This document shows positions 31,993-42,825 of a stretch of 43,564 bases of DNA, piece after piece (the stretch's first letter is position 1; each line of letters starts with the position of its first letter). Made by a program: the position numbers and the translations under genes. Under the pieces are notes generated by a model. It ran no database searches, was not told where the DNA came from, and worked only from the letters and a program-made list of their open reading frames with translations. Origin of the DNA: Folioceros fuciformis (taxonomy: Eukaryota; Anthocerotophyta; Anthocerotopsida; Anthocerotales); the NCBI GenBank assembly GCA_049999805.1, contig JBNGIO010005849.1, positions 1-43,564 of the forward strand, given 5' to 3'.

Positions 31993-32830
31993 CTAAAAAC
32001 ACGAGTCAAAGCTACTATGGTCAGAGGAGTAGCCAAAGTCTACTGACTCTCTAGAACGCGGAGACTCGGGTTCGGACTCCTCCTCTTCTTCGTAGGAGTC
32101 ATGGCCATAACTACTAACAAGGGAAAAACTTTCATATGATCTTGGAGAGTTGCGGCGACAACGTTCTTCATAAGAAACATGTTTCTCATACTCGAGATCA
32201 GCTTCTTCCTTGAGTCTTATATTAGACCCTGTACAAAAGAAGTGGGAGCAAGCGTAAGATATTACCACAAGACAGAATAACAGGATCAACCAGAACATGA
32301 AAGGTTCACAGATGCTTACTATATGGGCTCACGATGTAACAAGGATAGGTTCTACAGATGTGCACGCCAACTCTTTTCATGGTGATCTCTGTGCAGCCTA
32401 GCCACACCTTGTACCATACAGGTGAGCGAGGGTGCTTCATAGTCCCACAACTGACAATTCTTGTCTCACGATCTGTGCCAGTAGGTTTAGGGAACACAAT
32501 AGGTAAAGCAGAACGAGACTCATCATTATAGTAGGCAAAATTGGGTAGTTTCAGTGTCGCAGCCGCCGTCTTTGCCTTGGGCGCAGGTGGGGCAGAAGGG
32601 CAACCCATGTCCCAGTTTGCCTTGAACACAATAGCCTCAATGGTCTTGCACTGCTCCAGGAACTCCTTAGTGGTACCCTTGGGCCTCTGTACTCCCCGCT
32701 TAACACCTTTTGCAGCAGTCGGTGTCGAAGCTCCAAGAGTGGTAGTTGTCTTAGCAGCAAACCTGCCCTTGGAATCTTGTATCTAGTGGCACTTAGGACT
32801 AGGCTCATAGTTGCAATCTGAGGAAGCCAT
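31993..32830 (-). CDS. Antisense two-exon gene of unknown family between pol and polypurine tract
   Basis: On the minus strand, exon 1 (32830-32320) and exon 2 (32228-31993) join through an intron with GTAAGC at the donor and TTTTGTACAG at the acceptor. The summed coding length is 747 bases, exactly in frame, ending in TAG. The product is 248 codons with a single in-frame TAG at 32785-32783 (codon 16). The N-terminal part is basic and Thr/Ala/Lys-rich (GVKRGVQRPKGTTKEFLEQC). The middle contains a Trp/Cys-bearing stretch (PVWYKVWLGCTEITMKRVGV). The C-terminal exon is acidic and Ser-rich (EEEEESEPESPRSRES) with Tyr-Gly repeats. I recognise no family. A TATA box lies 78 bases upstream. Its stop lies 12 bases from the copia ORF stop, tail to tail. 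Additional antisense ORFs between pol and LTR are known in some plant LTR retrotransposons; whether this is one, or a captured host gene, is open. Confidence 0.5.
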
Positions 32831-32907
32831 GGTGATGAGAAGGAAAGAGATCCTGTGTTGTAGTAGCTCGGAGAGTGAGAGTGAAATGAAATGAAAAAAA
32901 GCCAGCG

Positions 32908-32914
32908 TTATATA
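32908..32914 (-). promoter_or_regulatory. Candidate TATA box of the antisense gene
   Basis: TATATAA on the minus strand, within CCCTTATATAACGC, lies 78 bases before the proposed start codon. This implies a leader of roughly 50 bases. GC-rich flanks make it stand out locally. Confidence 0.5.
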
Positions 32915-33106
32915 AGGGACGCGCACCTCATCTCTACCAACTTCACACTAGCGCATATCATCTTGATCAGAATTGACAAGAATGCGAGAGCGAAACCGAG
33001 TACAGGAGATGTTGGCTATGAAGCTTGAAATTGAAGGCACAGTTGAACCACAGTCTCACGAGTAGCCTCCAGCAGATTGAAGACTGTACAAGAAATCATT
33101 ACCAAC

Positions 33107-33115
33107 AAGTGGGAG
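33107..33115 (+). other. Polypurine tract of copia element 2
   Basis: AAGTGGGAG is identical to the tract before the LTR of element 1, and the right 135-bp repeat begins at the next base. It is about 1.1 kb past the end of pol, so the antisense gene lies inside the element if this is the true tract. Confidence 0.55.
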
Positions 33116-33250
33116 TAAAGGAATACGTGTGTTGGATAGATGATTAGGGATCAAAAGTTTAGTTAAGCCAAAAGCTTCATAACGTGCCTTTTCATTAGGG
33201 TTACGTCATTTGATTAGGTCACGATGTTTCATATGTGACTTAAGTTATTT
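33116..33250 (+). repeat. Right copy of the 135-bp direct repeat (candidate 3' LTR start)
   Basis: Aligns gap-free with 25742-25876 at about 93% identity. It follows a polypurine tract, as a 3' LTR should. The full LTR may extend further right, since the left copy is cut by the non-LTR insertion. No terminal CA with inverted-repeat match was identified. Confidence 0.6.
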
Positions 33251-34827
33251 TCATGACACATATACATACGAATGTATTCTTGACATAATGTAATTATCTT
33301 ATATGTTTAATTGATTTGTATCTACCTAAATTTGTTAGTTTTCTTAAGTCTTGGGATAGAAAGACCTTTCCATCCTTTTTCCAAAATGAAGGCTCCATTT
33401 TATTAACCAAGGGCATCCTTCCCTTAAACAACCTTATCGAACTACTTTCCTTTTAGGGACCTACTTCTAAATATTGAGTTATTTCTTAAAGCATATGGTT
33501 TCCCTTATTTACATCCATGAGTACTAACATCCCACTATTGGGAGGAGAAAGGTCTATTGTTGATGCCAACTCTCTTATTAAACTATATTCCTTGCTAAAA
33601 AAATAGACTAATATACGAGTATAAATACTCGTAGATAATGTATGAATGAACTAATATAGAATAAATCTATTAAATATGAAATATTATGAGCAAGAAGTAA
33701 AGCTTTCCTCACGGAAGATGAGTAGGTGCATAGTAATTATCAGAGTAGTGTAGGAGTCCATGTCTTTCGAAACGGCGTTCCTAAGTTCTTGCCAGACAAA
33801 CAGTACTTACTTGTGCGGGATGCAAATGCGGAGCGGATCTACCTTAAGAATATGAGATACCATGCGTAAGAAGTGAAGCTTTCGTAACTGAAGGTGAGTA
33901 GGTGCATGTTAGTTACCCCCGGTTATAGGTTGCGTACAGAAAGCCACGCGTTACTTCCGAGCGTGCTAAGCGGGATAAACCCCAAGGTGTTTAAACCGGG
34001 CCAGAGAGTCTATTTAGAGTATCCGCCCCCGTCAGCAAAACCATCTTGGATCCTACGCACAGCACCGCACGACTCCAACTTAGCAGCTGACCTTGAGACC
34101 AGATTGCTTTGTTCCTGACCGCTTCGCCCTGCCTGTGATACAATCAAGACCTGGTATACCGTGTTGTCGAGCTCGCACCCCTTGCTGAGCTCACCCCGCC
34201 ATCCTGTCCTTCGCGTTCCCGCCATTTTTATCCTTTCGGCTCGCAGGCAGCACTTGGCGGGGCCGCCCGCCCATCCTCACCCGACCTGCCCGATCCCTAG
34301 GTTGCACAGCAGCGAGCAGGTACAATGCCGCTACGTCGGCTCGTCTGGTCGCCGTGCACGGTCCAGCGGCTGCCCGATCCGATCCGCACTTGGGACTGCC
34401 CTTTCTTTTCCTTGTTATTTTTGCTCACCACTGGTCGGTCCCGTTCCCATCAGAGCTTGGTTTGTGTGTTTGATTTGTGTGTTTGTGTGTGTGTCACGGA
34501 ATCACAGGTTGGAGATCTTGCCGAAGAGCACGAGCTTGAGTCGGGGTAGCTCAGCATTTGGTCCTCGAAGCTGACGGGTAACGCGGTGTGGATAGGGGAT
34601 TCATGTTCTTGGAAAGATCGGTGAAATCGTGCGCTCGTGTGAGCGGGTTGGGAGGGAGCTCATGTTTTTGGCAGTGGCATTATGCTTCGCAGGGTGTGGT
34701 TGTCGGGAGCGCGGTGCGCCGGCGTCGTTTGAGGTCGGCGGGATCGGAATTGTAGAATTTTGCACCGGAGTAGCCTGGAGTCAGGAGGTAATCGACGAGA
34801 GGGGATGTATGAGGCGGGAGAGATTGG
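33251..34827. other. Intergenic DNA, AT-rich then GC-rich, with a short diverged repeat
   Basis: 33250-33700 is AT-rich. A diverged repeat of about 50 bases occurs at 33691 and 33868 (AAGAAGTAAAGCTTTC / AAGAAGTGAAGCTTTC, then GAGTAGGTGCAT). Between them, 33752-33865 can be read as GVHVFRNGVPKFLPDKQYLL and RIYLKNMRYH, vaguely like a DDE transposase remnant, but too short to assign. From 34100 the DNA becomes GC-rich and probably holds the promoter and 5' leader of the ORP gene, including GTGTGTTTGTGTGTGTGT at about 34480. Confidence 0.4.
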
Positions 34828-37800
34828 ATGCATTCCTTGTGCTGCATGTCCTCTGTCCAGCTGGAGACGAGGCCACCTTCTAGGGTGAGAGCATCTGAAA
34901 CGCATCATAGGATGTCCCTTGCTGTAGAAAGTAATGCTGCACCAGCTAAGGTTCAGAAGGCTGGGCCGCCTGTGAAACTTTCGCCTGCTGCTGCGATTTC
35001 GCCTCCTCAGATCAGCAACCAACACCAAACGCATCATTCCATGGCAGAGCTAAACCTCGACAGTGACGACGGCAAGTCTCCGTTGGGGACCAGCTCCCGG
35101 CCGAAGCCTGTAGACACATCCACAGGCCTCAAAATCAGCGGGGTGCCTGGGGAGGTCCTTGACACGGCGGATGCTAGATTAGTGCCCAGCTCTGGGACAA
35201 ATGTGGCAGGAATCCTGTACAAGTGGGTCAACTATGGCAAGGGCTGGAAGCGCCGTTGGTTTGTGTTGCAAGAGGGCGTTCTCGGGTACTACAAGGTACA
35301 TGGCCCGGACAAGGTGTCCGTGAACCATGAGAGACACAAAGGCCTGCGATTGATCGGTGATGAGGCACAGCGGCTGATGAAGAAGCAGAAGCAGGGTCAC
35401 GTAGATGAAAAGCGCCCCATGAAAGCATTTGGGGAGGTGCATTTGAAGGTGCGTTTCTGGGACTGTTAAAGGTATCGATGGTCTCCCTTTTTTGCACCAT
35501 GCCCTCTCAAGTCCCTCTTCTTTCTTCCAGTCATTTTTCTGATACCATCTCACGCAACAGTGTGTCTGCCCAGGTATCTTCTCTGCGCGAAAGTAAATCC
35601 GATGACAAAAAGTTTTATATTTATTCTGGGACAAAGACACTTCACCTGAGAGCAGAAACTAAAGAAGATCGAAGTGCTTGGATGGATGCTCTGCATTCGG
35701 CTAAAGACTTATTTTCGCCCTCATCAGCTATTTTTGCTATGCCCCCACACGACGAGGTTGTTATTTCTACAGACAAGCTTAGGGCTCGTTTACTTGAAGA
35801 GGGACTGAGTGAAGACGTGGTTAAGGATTGTGAGAAAATCATGTTGAACGAGTTTTCGGCGGTTGACGACCTCTTGAAAGTGCTACAGGCCAATCGTTTT
35901 GTTCTGACTGAAAGGGTGCGGCAGTTGGAGGTAAGAGTCTGAGACTTGTGCTATCTCATCGTTGACATCAACTTACAGCTTTTTGGAAGTTCAAGGGCAC
36001 GTGACTGCAACTATAGACAGCTGACAGGGTTTTCCATCTATACAGGCTGAGAAAGTGGAGCTTGAAACAACTGTGGTGGATGAAATGCAAAATCAAGCTT
36101 ACGAGGCCCAGAATGCTAGGGTCCCTGGTCTTGGTAAATGCCAAGGTAGGTGAGCCTGGACACCCATTTTCTTCACTGAAAGTTTGCAGCTCATATTAGG
36201 AGATCCAGTTTGAATTTGTGGTCCATTAGTTGTTGTGTAAGTAAGCTGCATCTCCTCCCTTGTAATGTACGAGCTGAATAGTTGATTATTGTGCTAGGTA
36301 CAAGTGAGACAGAATCTGATGATGAGAATGAGAAAGCTGGAATTGCTGATGCCGAGACAGATGAAGATGACGATGTCTTCTTCGATACTAGGGAATCTTT
36401 GGTCTCGGATTCTTTCCGTGGGTCTTCGGCTACCCTGCGCTCCGTATCATCTGAGTGGGGCGGGGAAGGTTCAGATGGTCTATACTCTCCGGGTCCAAAG
36501 GGTCGGGAAGTTGGTATGGACCTTGTTGGCTTTGACTACCCTGCCGTGAGAAGGAGAACTAAACTTCCTGACCCGAAAGAGAAAGAGAAGGGTGTTAGTT
36601 TATGGTCCATGATCAAAGATAACATTGGGAAGGACCTTACAAAAGTCTGTCTCCCTGTTTACTTCAATGAGCCTCTGTCATCATTGCAAAGGTGCTTTGA
36701 AGATTTGGAGTATTCTTTCTTGCTTGACAGAGCTTACGAATGGGGAAAAAGGGTAAGCAGCCTTGGTTCTCGTTTGAGGAAGTGGTCTTTTAGGGTGAAC
36801 TGGTCTGACAAGGTCAAGGAGAAGGCAGCTTACCTTTGTAGGAACTAAGTTTGTAGGTCTGTAGAAAATCCACAATTTTTTGTCTAATACTTTGATTCTA
36901 CAAAAAGTCCACAATTATCTGTCTAATATGATTCTTGTATTTACCTTGTGCCATGGAGTGACAGGGAAACGGTCTTCTAAGGATTTTGAATGTAGCAGCT
37001 TTTGCTGTATCTGGATATGCATCCACCGAAGCGCGGACTTGCAAACCATTTAACCCTCTTCTGGGTGAAACATACGAGGCAAGCTATCAAGATAAAGGGC
37101 TTCGGTTTTTTTCTGAGAAGGTGAATCCTGGCCGCTCCAAATGCAGGTCTAGCTGCAGGATTGTCTCATGTTCAACCTTGGTAAGTGCAAACTGGTGCCA
37201 CACTTGTCTTGGCTGACGTGAGCTGTTCCTTCACCCAGGTCAGTCATCATCCGATGGTAGTTGCATGTCACTGTGAGGGTCGAGGATGGAAGTTCTGGGG
37301 AGACAGTACTCTGAAGAGCAAATTTTGGGGTCGATCGATTCAATTGGACCCAGTTGGCACACTCACTCTTGAATTTAGTGACGGTGAAGTTTTTCAGTGG
37401 AGCAAGGTGCGAAGGATTGTTCTTCGTCGTGCACTACCCATAGTCTTGGTTGATGTTCTGTGGAGTGTAATGAACTGTAGGTGTAAAACCGATGCTGGCC
37501 ATTGTTGACAGGTCACAACATCAATATACAACCTCATACTGGGGAAACTTTACTGTGACCATTACGGTACTATGCGGATTCAAGGGAATAGAGACTACTC
37601 CTGTAAGCTGAAGTTCAAGGAGCAGTCGCTCATAGATCGCAATCCCCATCAGGTACACCCTCAACTGTTTCTGAGGCGATTATTGCAAGCCCACCCTGAT
37701 GCGTGGGAGACTGCGTTTTCCTGCGTTATAATCATCCGGTGGCATGCCTTGTGAACCAGGTGCAAGGGTATGTTCATGATAAAACCGGAGAGAGAGCTGC

Positions 37801-38470
37801 CACCTTGATTGGAAAGTGGGACGAGGGTATGTCTTACGTGATTGGTGATTTGGCGACCAGGCCAAAAAACTATGATCCTATGACAGAGGCAGAGACGCTG
37901 TGGCGAAAAAACCCACCACCAGAGAATCCTACACGCTATGGACTAACAGCATTTGCTATAACGCTGAATGAACTGACAAATGGATTGAAGGTAAGGCCAT
38001 GGCATATTTACGCACGCTCATTCTTTTGGAAGGGCCTCTTCTCTCCGGACTTCTGATCATGGGCCACCAATTTCCGGACAGGAGAAACTGCCACCAACGG
38101 ATTCTCGGCTGAGACCTGATCAGCGACACTTGGAGAATGGAGAGTACGAGGAGGCATTTGCGGAAAAGCTGCGCTTAGAACAAAGGCAACGGCAGGTACA
38201 GTTGTCCTTAAGTGTGGCTTAGCTGGCAATTGATTCCCTGGAAAGTAGTCTGACAATGTCTTAATAAACTGCTCCGCGTAATCCCAGGCTAGAAAACTAC
38301 AGGAAACGGGGTGGCAGCCACAGTGGTTCCGCAAAGACAACGAGAAGGACCAATACCTGTACAGGGGAGGTTATTGGGAGGCAAGAAAACAACGTCAGTG
38401 GACTAACTGCCCTGACATTTTTGGACCAAACTTGCCTGACGTGTCGGCAGCTCCAGTCGCAGCTGGATGA
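34828..38470 (+). CDS. Oxysterol-binding protein-related protein, ORP1 type (PH + ORD), ten exons
   Basis: Exons: 34828-35448, 35574-35930, 36046-36145, 36298-36752, 36965-37120, 37239-37406, 37512-37652, 37760-37990, 38082-38195 and 38288-38470, all GT-AG with matching phases, giving 841 residues. The start [10 protein letters not shown] matches the MHP-CC start I recall for plant ORP1 proteins, so it is preferred over the later ATG at 34912. A PH domain spans about residues 128-290 ([20 protein letters not shown], then [17 protein letters not shown]). A helical linker follows. An acidic tract with VFFDTRE (about 386-392) fits an FFAT motif for binding VAP proteins on the ER. The lipid-binding ORD begins near [20 protein letters not shown] and holds the signature EKVSHHP (about 562-568), LGETYEA and WSKV-TSIYN. 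Such proteins exchange sterols and phosphoinositides at membrane contact sites. It looks intact. Confidence 0.95.
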
Positions 38471-39150
38471 TTTATCTCCAGCAATTGGCTGGGCATCGCT
38501 GGTGTAGGTAGCAGTCTTAGAGGAGGCGGTGCTACGCACTGCCCTGCCTGTTGTGACTTCACAACATGGCATGTTCTTTGTGCCTTGGCTCTCTCTTCAC
38601 GAGAAGTGGTCTGGTATGTGGGCCACACTTAATTAGTACGTGAAGAGCCTCTCAAAGCCTTCAATTGTTCGTCACCACCTGTCAGAAAGCGGGTGACCGA
38701 CATACATACATATATATGTACATAAGTTTGTTTGGAGTGCAACACATAGCCGTGGCAAGATGCGGGATATCGGATGAGGACCGGGGATCAGCTTTTTGGC
38801 CTGGCCACGTCCGGCCGCCAGCTTTGTGACGGCCAACGTGAGGAATATCTACAGTTGTAGGAAGCTCGTTTGATTGTTAACCGGAAATGCAACAATTTTC
38901 TGCCCGCCCACGTACGCTACCAGTCTTTCGGCAACAAGCGTAGCAAACGCGTGTCCCCAGCTGGTTTTGGGGGCGTCTCCGACTTATGCATAGGCTGGGC
39001 TCGATATCAGGAATGTTGGTTGCGTGTGGCTGTGAATTCCACCTCTGCTCACCATCGGCGTCGTCTAGCCAAGGCTTGCCCTGTATTGAACGCTGTGAGC
39101 AGCAGGAGCTGCGAGGTTGAGCCGCTCGGGATGGCAGGAGAGTGAAGGAC
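38471..39150 (+). other. Intergenic region between the ORP and DUF639 genes
   Basis: Holds the 3' end of the ORP transcript and the promoter of the next gene. An ACATACATACATATATATGTACATA stretch lies at about 38700. The frame 38870-39145 (91 codons) has no domain; it could be 5' leader. Confidence 0.4.
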
Positions 39151-42100
39151 ATGGAGGGCCCAGGGTGTTGGAGTACGGTTCTTCGTAGTCACGCAGGTGG
39201 GGTGCTGTTGCAATTGGAAAGCCATAAGCTTGGCGGACATGTCAGTCATGGGGACGTGTGGGCAGTTGCATTGGGTGTCTGTCGGATGCGCCCGCACGGA
39301 AGACAACGATTCTCTTACTGGGCGGGCTGGGATACAAGTCTTCTCGGCCTCTCGGGGCTGACTTCAGGACGTAGGGCGAGGCAAAAGCCTCGATGCTCCG
39401 GTAAGGGAAAGGGAATTTCGTGAGCAGGATTTCCTCTTTGGTACGTGTGTTGCGGAGCTGACCAGGGACCAGGGGCGGTACATGTGCAGGAACGGACTGG
39501 AAGAGCGCCGGGCAGTTTGTCAGTGACAAATTCTGGGATTTGAGGACTAAAGGGTTTTGGGAGGGAGCGCCGATCCCGTTCGGAGGATTGAGCTTAGTGA
39601 GTAGACAGCCTGACGCTGAGGTGCAGTTTGATTGGTTGGAGACGGAGTTGTACTTTCCCAAGGAGCAGGCCGTGGATGCGAGGACTACGCGAGGGGACTT
39701 GTCGCCAGCTGCAATCAACGTCATCGAACAATTTAGCAGGCAAGTAAGGGTCCACGTTCCTGCTTGGTATGGGATGTTGTGGGCTCAATGCTTGTCTCCC
39801 TTGAGAAGAGATTAAGCTTGAAGGGTGTTTCTCCAGTGTTTTGATTGTAGGCTGTGGGACACCTTTCCAGGATGAATGGGTTGACAGGGAAGAAGATGAG
39901 GGCCAACTTTGAGGCTATTGCTCCGGTTGGCATTCAGAATGATGCACGGAATTTGGTGGAGTTCTGTTGCTTCAGATACCTAGTGAGGAGTGGAATTGAA
40001 TTTCATCCTGGGATGAAGGTTAGCCTGTCACTGCTTTCACCCACTTTCTGCCTCAGGTTTTCTGAGCCTCAACCTGCTTTGCTTTGCATGGTGTGCGGAC
40101 GGTGCCCGTAGAGGCGAAACCAGGATGGTTCGTTGCAGCGTTTCTGACCTCTGTCATGGTCTGCCAGGACGCTGCATTCCGCCGGCTTACATTCACAGCG
40201 ATGCTGGCTTGGCAGCGTCCTTACCAAGAAGATACGATTCATGATGGTCAGCGGAGCAGTTTACCCGTATGTGTAATCACAGCCTGGGGTGCTAAGACTG
40301 GATTCCAGTTGGCTTGGCTTCATTGTTGATGAAGTTCCACCTGACTTGTGTGTGACAGAGAAAGGGGCTTGTAGCAGAAGATGCGTTTGTTCGAATTGCG
40401 CCAGCCATTGCAGGCGCTGCGGATAGACCAACAGCCCATCACTTGTTCCACGCACTCGTGCAAGATCAAGAAGGGCTCGTTTTGGATGTCTGGGACAAGT
40501 ATTTGTCAGAGTTGCAGGCGTAAGGCTGCCTGCCCAACCTCCTGTATGTGCTGCTTTTGAGGACAGGTTCCCTTAGGAAGCAAATTGGTTTGACGATGCA
40601 GGTACTGAGGCTAACATCGGCGTGCAGAGTGCATGAAGAACGGGAAGCCCATCGACAACAGGAAAGTGCCACTTTAGGATTGGTGGCTGGTGAATGCGTG
40701 ATATGTGTTGGAGCTAGCAGGAGACAACCTGTGCAGATGTGGAGCAAGAATCTAGCCTGGCCTGGCAGATTGACTTTGACTGACCGAGCCCTGTACTTTG
40801 AGGTCCTACGCTTTTCTTTTCACCGTGTGTCAGCTGTGGTTGGAAAAGACGGTGCTCGTAGTTTTAGCGAGATGTTGAAGCACACTGCACTCAGCTCAAC
40901 GTTCTCCATCGCAGGGTAATGCATTGACTGGTCACAGCAAGCCCATCAAGGTAGATCTTACAGGGGAGTCTGCAAGAGTTGAATTGAAGAAGGTCGGCCC
41001 ATTCGGTGCAGGACTTTTTGATTCGGCCATTTCAGTCTTCGCCAGTGAAGGGTAATGGATCTGTCTTGTTTGTGTGGACCGTTGGCACTGCTCTATGGCA
41101 CAGTCGGTCAGCTTCATCTGTGTTGTGCTGTGCATTTGCTTCAGATCTGAGCCCTGGGTAGTGGAGTTTGTCGACTTTGGAGGAGAAAAGCGGCGGGATG
41201 TCTGGTTTGCAGTTCTTAACGAGATCATCGCTGTTCATTCCTTCATTCGTGAATATGGCCCGAAGATGGATGATCCTTCGATGCACTCCGTATATGGGTC
41301 AAGGAATGGACGGAGGAAGGCCCTGAGGAGTGGGGTTGAGGGCATTGCTAGACTGCAAGCAGTGCAGTCAACCATAGGAAAAGTCCCTACGTATCCAGAA
41401 CGGTTGCTGCAATTTTCTTACATGTCTAGTGCCCCTGGTGGTGATATCGTGTGCCAGGCTTTGGCTGTTGGGTTCTGGGCAGGGCGGGTAGAAGGAAAAC
41501 GAAAAGTAGCGGATAATGCGTCTCAAAATGCTCAAGAGAATAGTGCAGAAGATACATCTGCAATTGGCCCTCCTATTATCAATGTCGATGGCAATGTTTA
41601 CCTCAGGAAATGGATGACATCACCTTCCTGGTCGACGAGCAAGTCTATTGCCTTCTGGAAGAGCAGAGGGACTAGGGGTCTAGTATTCGGGAAAAACCAT
41701 GTGGTCGGAGGCCTGACAAGCTTAGAACGGGCTGTCGAAACTTGCAGGGAGCAAAGCCGAGCCGTCGAGAGGACCAAAGCAACAGTAGATGGAGCACTCC
41801 TCAAGGGCATTCCGGACAACATAGACCTTCTCAAGGCAAGTATATATCATACGGAGCTTCCCCTGCTCAAATGCAACTAAAGGCTGCCGTCAGTCAGGTG
41901 TTTACGTGTCCATTTTGTGCAGGAACTTCTGAATCCCTTTGTCATCATCGGAGAGTACTTTCAAAAGCTGAAGCGGTGGGAAGATCCACCGGCGACAGGT
42001 TTTTTCCTCGTGACCGTCATGGTGCTCCTGTACAGGTGACAGACCTCAATCCCAGCCCCCTGTTACTTGTCAATAAGCTGTGTTTTACATGTAGCTCTGC

Positions 42101-42825
42101 GATGCTAAGGATGCGTTGCCTTTGACTTCCAGGAACTGGTTTCGTTTCGTCTTCCCGACTATGCTGCTGGTAAGTGCCGCAATGATCTTTGGCGTCCGGG
42201 GTATGAAAGCCCGTGGACGACTGGGCCAGGACTTCGGCAAGGTGACAATTCTGGAGCAACCTCAGTCCAACACCATCCAACAGATCATGGCACTCAAGGA
42301 CGCCCTTTCGTCTCTTGAGCACTTTCTCCAGGGCGTCAACATCGGTCTCCTCAAGTGCAGAACCTTGGGCATCTCTGGGCAACCGCAGGTGATTGAGCAG
42401 ACTCCAGACCTGCTGGCCTCCACTCCCAATTCAAGAAGCACATTCTCATACCCCGCTTACTAACATTTATTTTCTTCTGTTGCCCCTCCCATCAGGCAAC
42501 AAACGTGGTCGTCCTGGGCCTTGTGGGGCTGAGCTTGACCCTCTTCCTGGTTCCATTCAGGCTATTGTTTGCCGCGTTCCTCCTGGACCAGTTCACCAAC
42601 GAGTTGGAATTCCGAAGGGAAAACGTGCGGAAGACTCTGAAAATGGTCGCAGACTGGTGGGCAACCATCCCGGCCTCCCCAGTGCTGGTTGTCCCGCGTC
42701 CCAAACCTGAGGGTGGGACTCTCAGCCTTCCTTCGCCGCCCGTAACTGGATCTCCCTCTGCACCAGCAGCGACCAGCGACGCTGTCGTACAGGCTCTTCG
42801 GGAGTGGCTCGGTGACGAATTGTAA
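39151..42825 (+). CDS. Plant DUF639-family protein (At1g71240 type), about ten exons
   Basis: Exons: 39151-39400 (tentative), 39490-39743, 39851-40018, 40168-40266, 40359-40519, 40628-40802, 40915-41051, 41145-41835, 41923-42035, 42133-42388 and 42496-42825. Phases agree throughout, giving about 877 residues. The intron after 41835 begins with GC (AAG|GCAAGT). Family landmarks are RNLVEFCCFRYLVRSGIE, EDAFVRIAPAIAGAADRPTA, LAWPGRLTLTDRALYFE, a GRAM-like region with KKVGPFGAGLFDSA, VEFVDFGGEKRRDVWF and SSAPGGDIVCQALAVGFW. Three or four hydrophobic segments lie near the C-terminus (LVTVMVLL, FPTMLLVSAAMIFGV, VVVLGLVGLSLTLFLV), so it is probably a membrane protein. Function is unknown in this family. 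The first exon is supported only by an in-frame ATG, a good donor (GTAAGG) and matching phase; the N-terminal residues are not recognised. Confidence 0.88.

Noticed and set aside
33752-33865. Possible DDE transposase fragment
   Set aside because: Only about 38 codons with weak resemblance and no catalytic triad visible; mentioned only in the intergenic entry.
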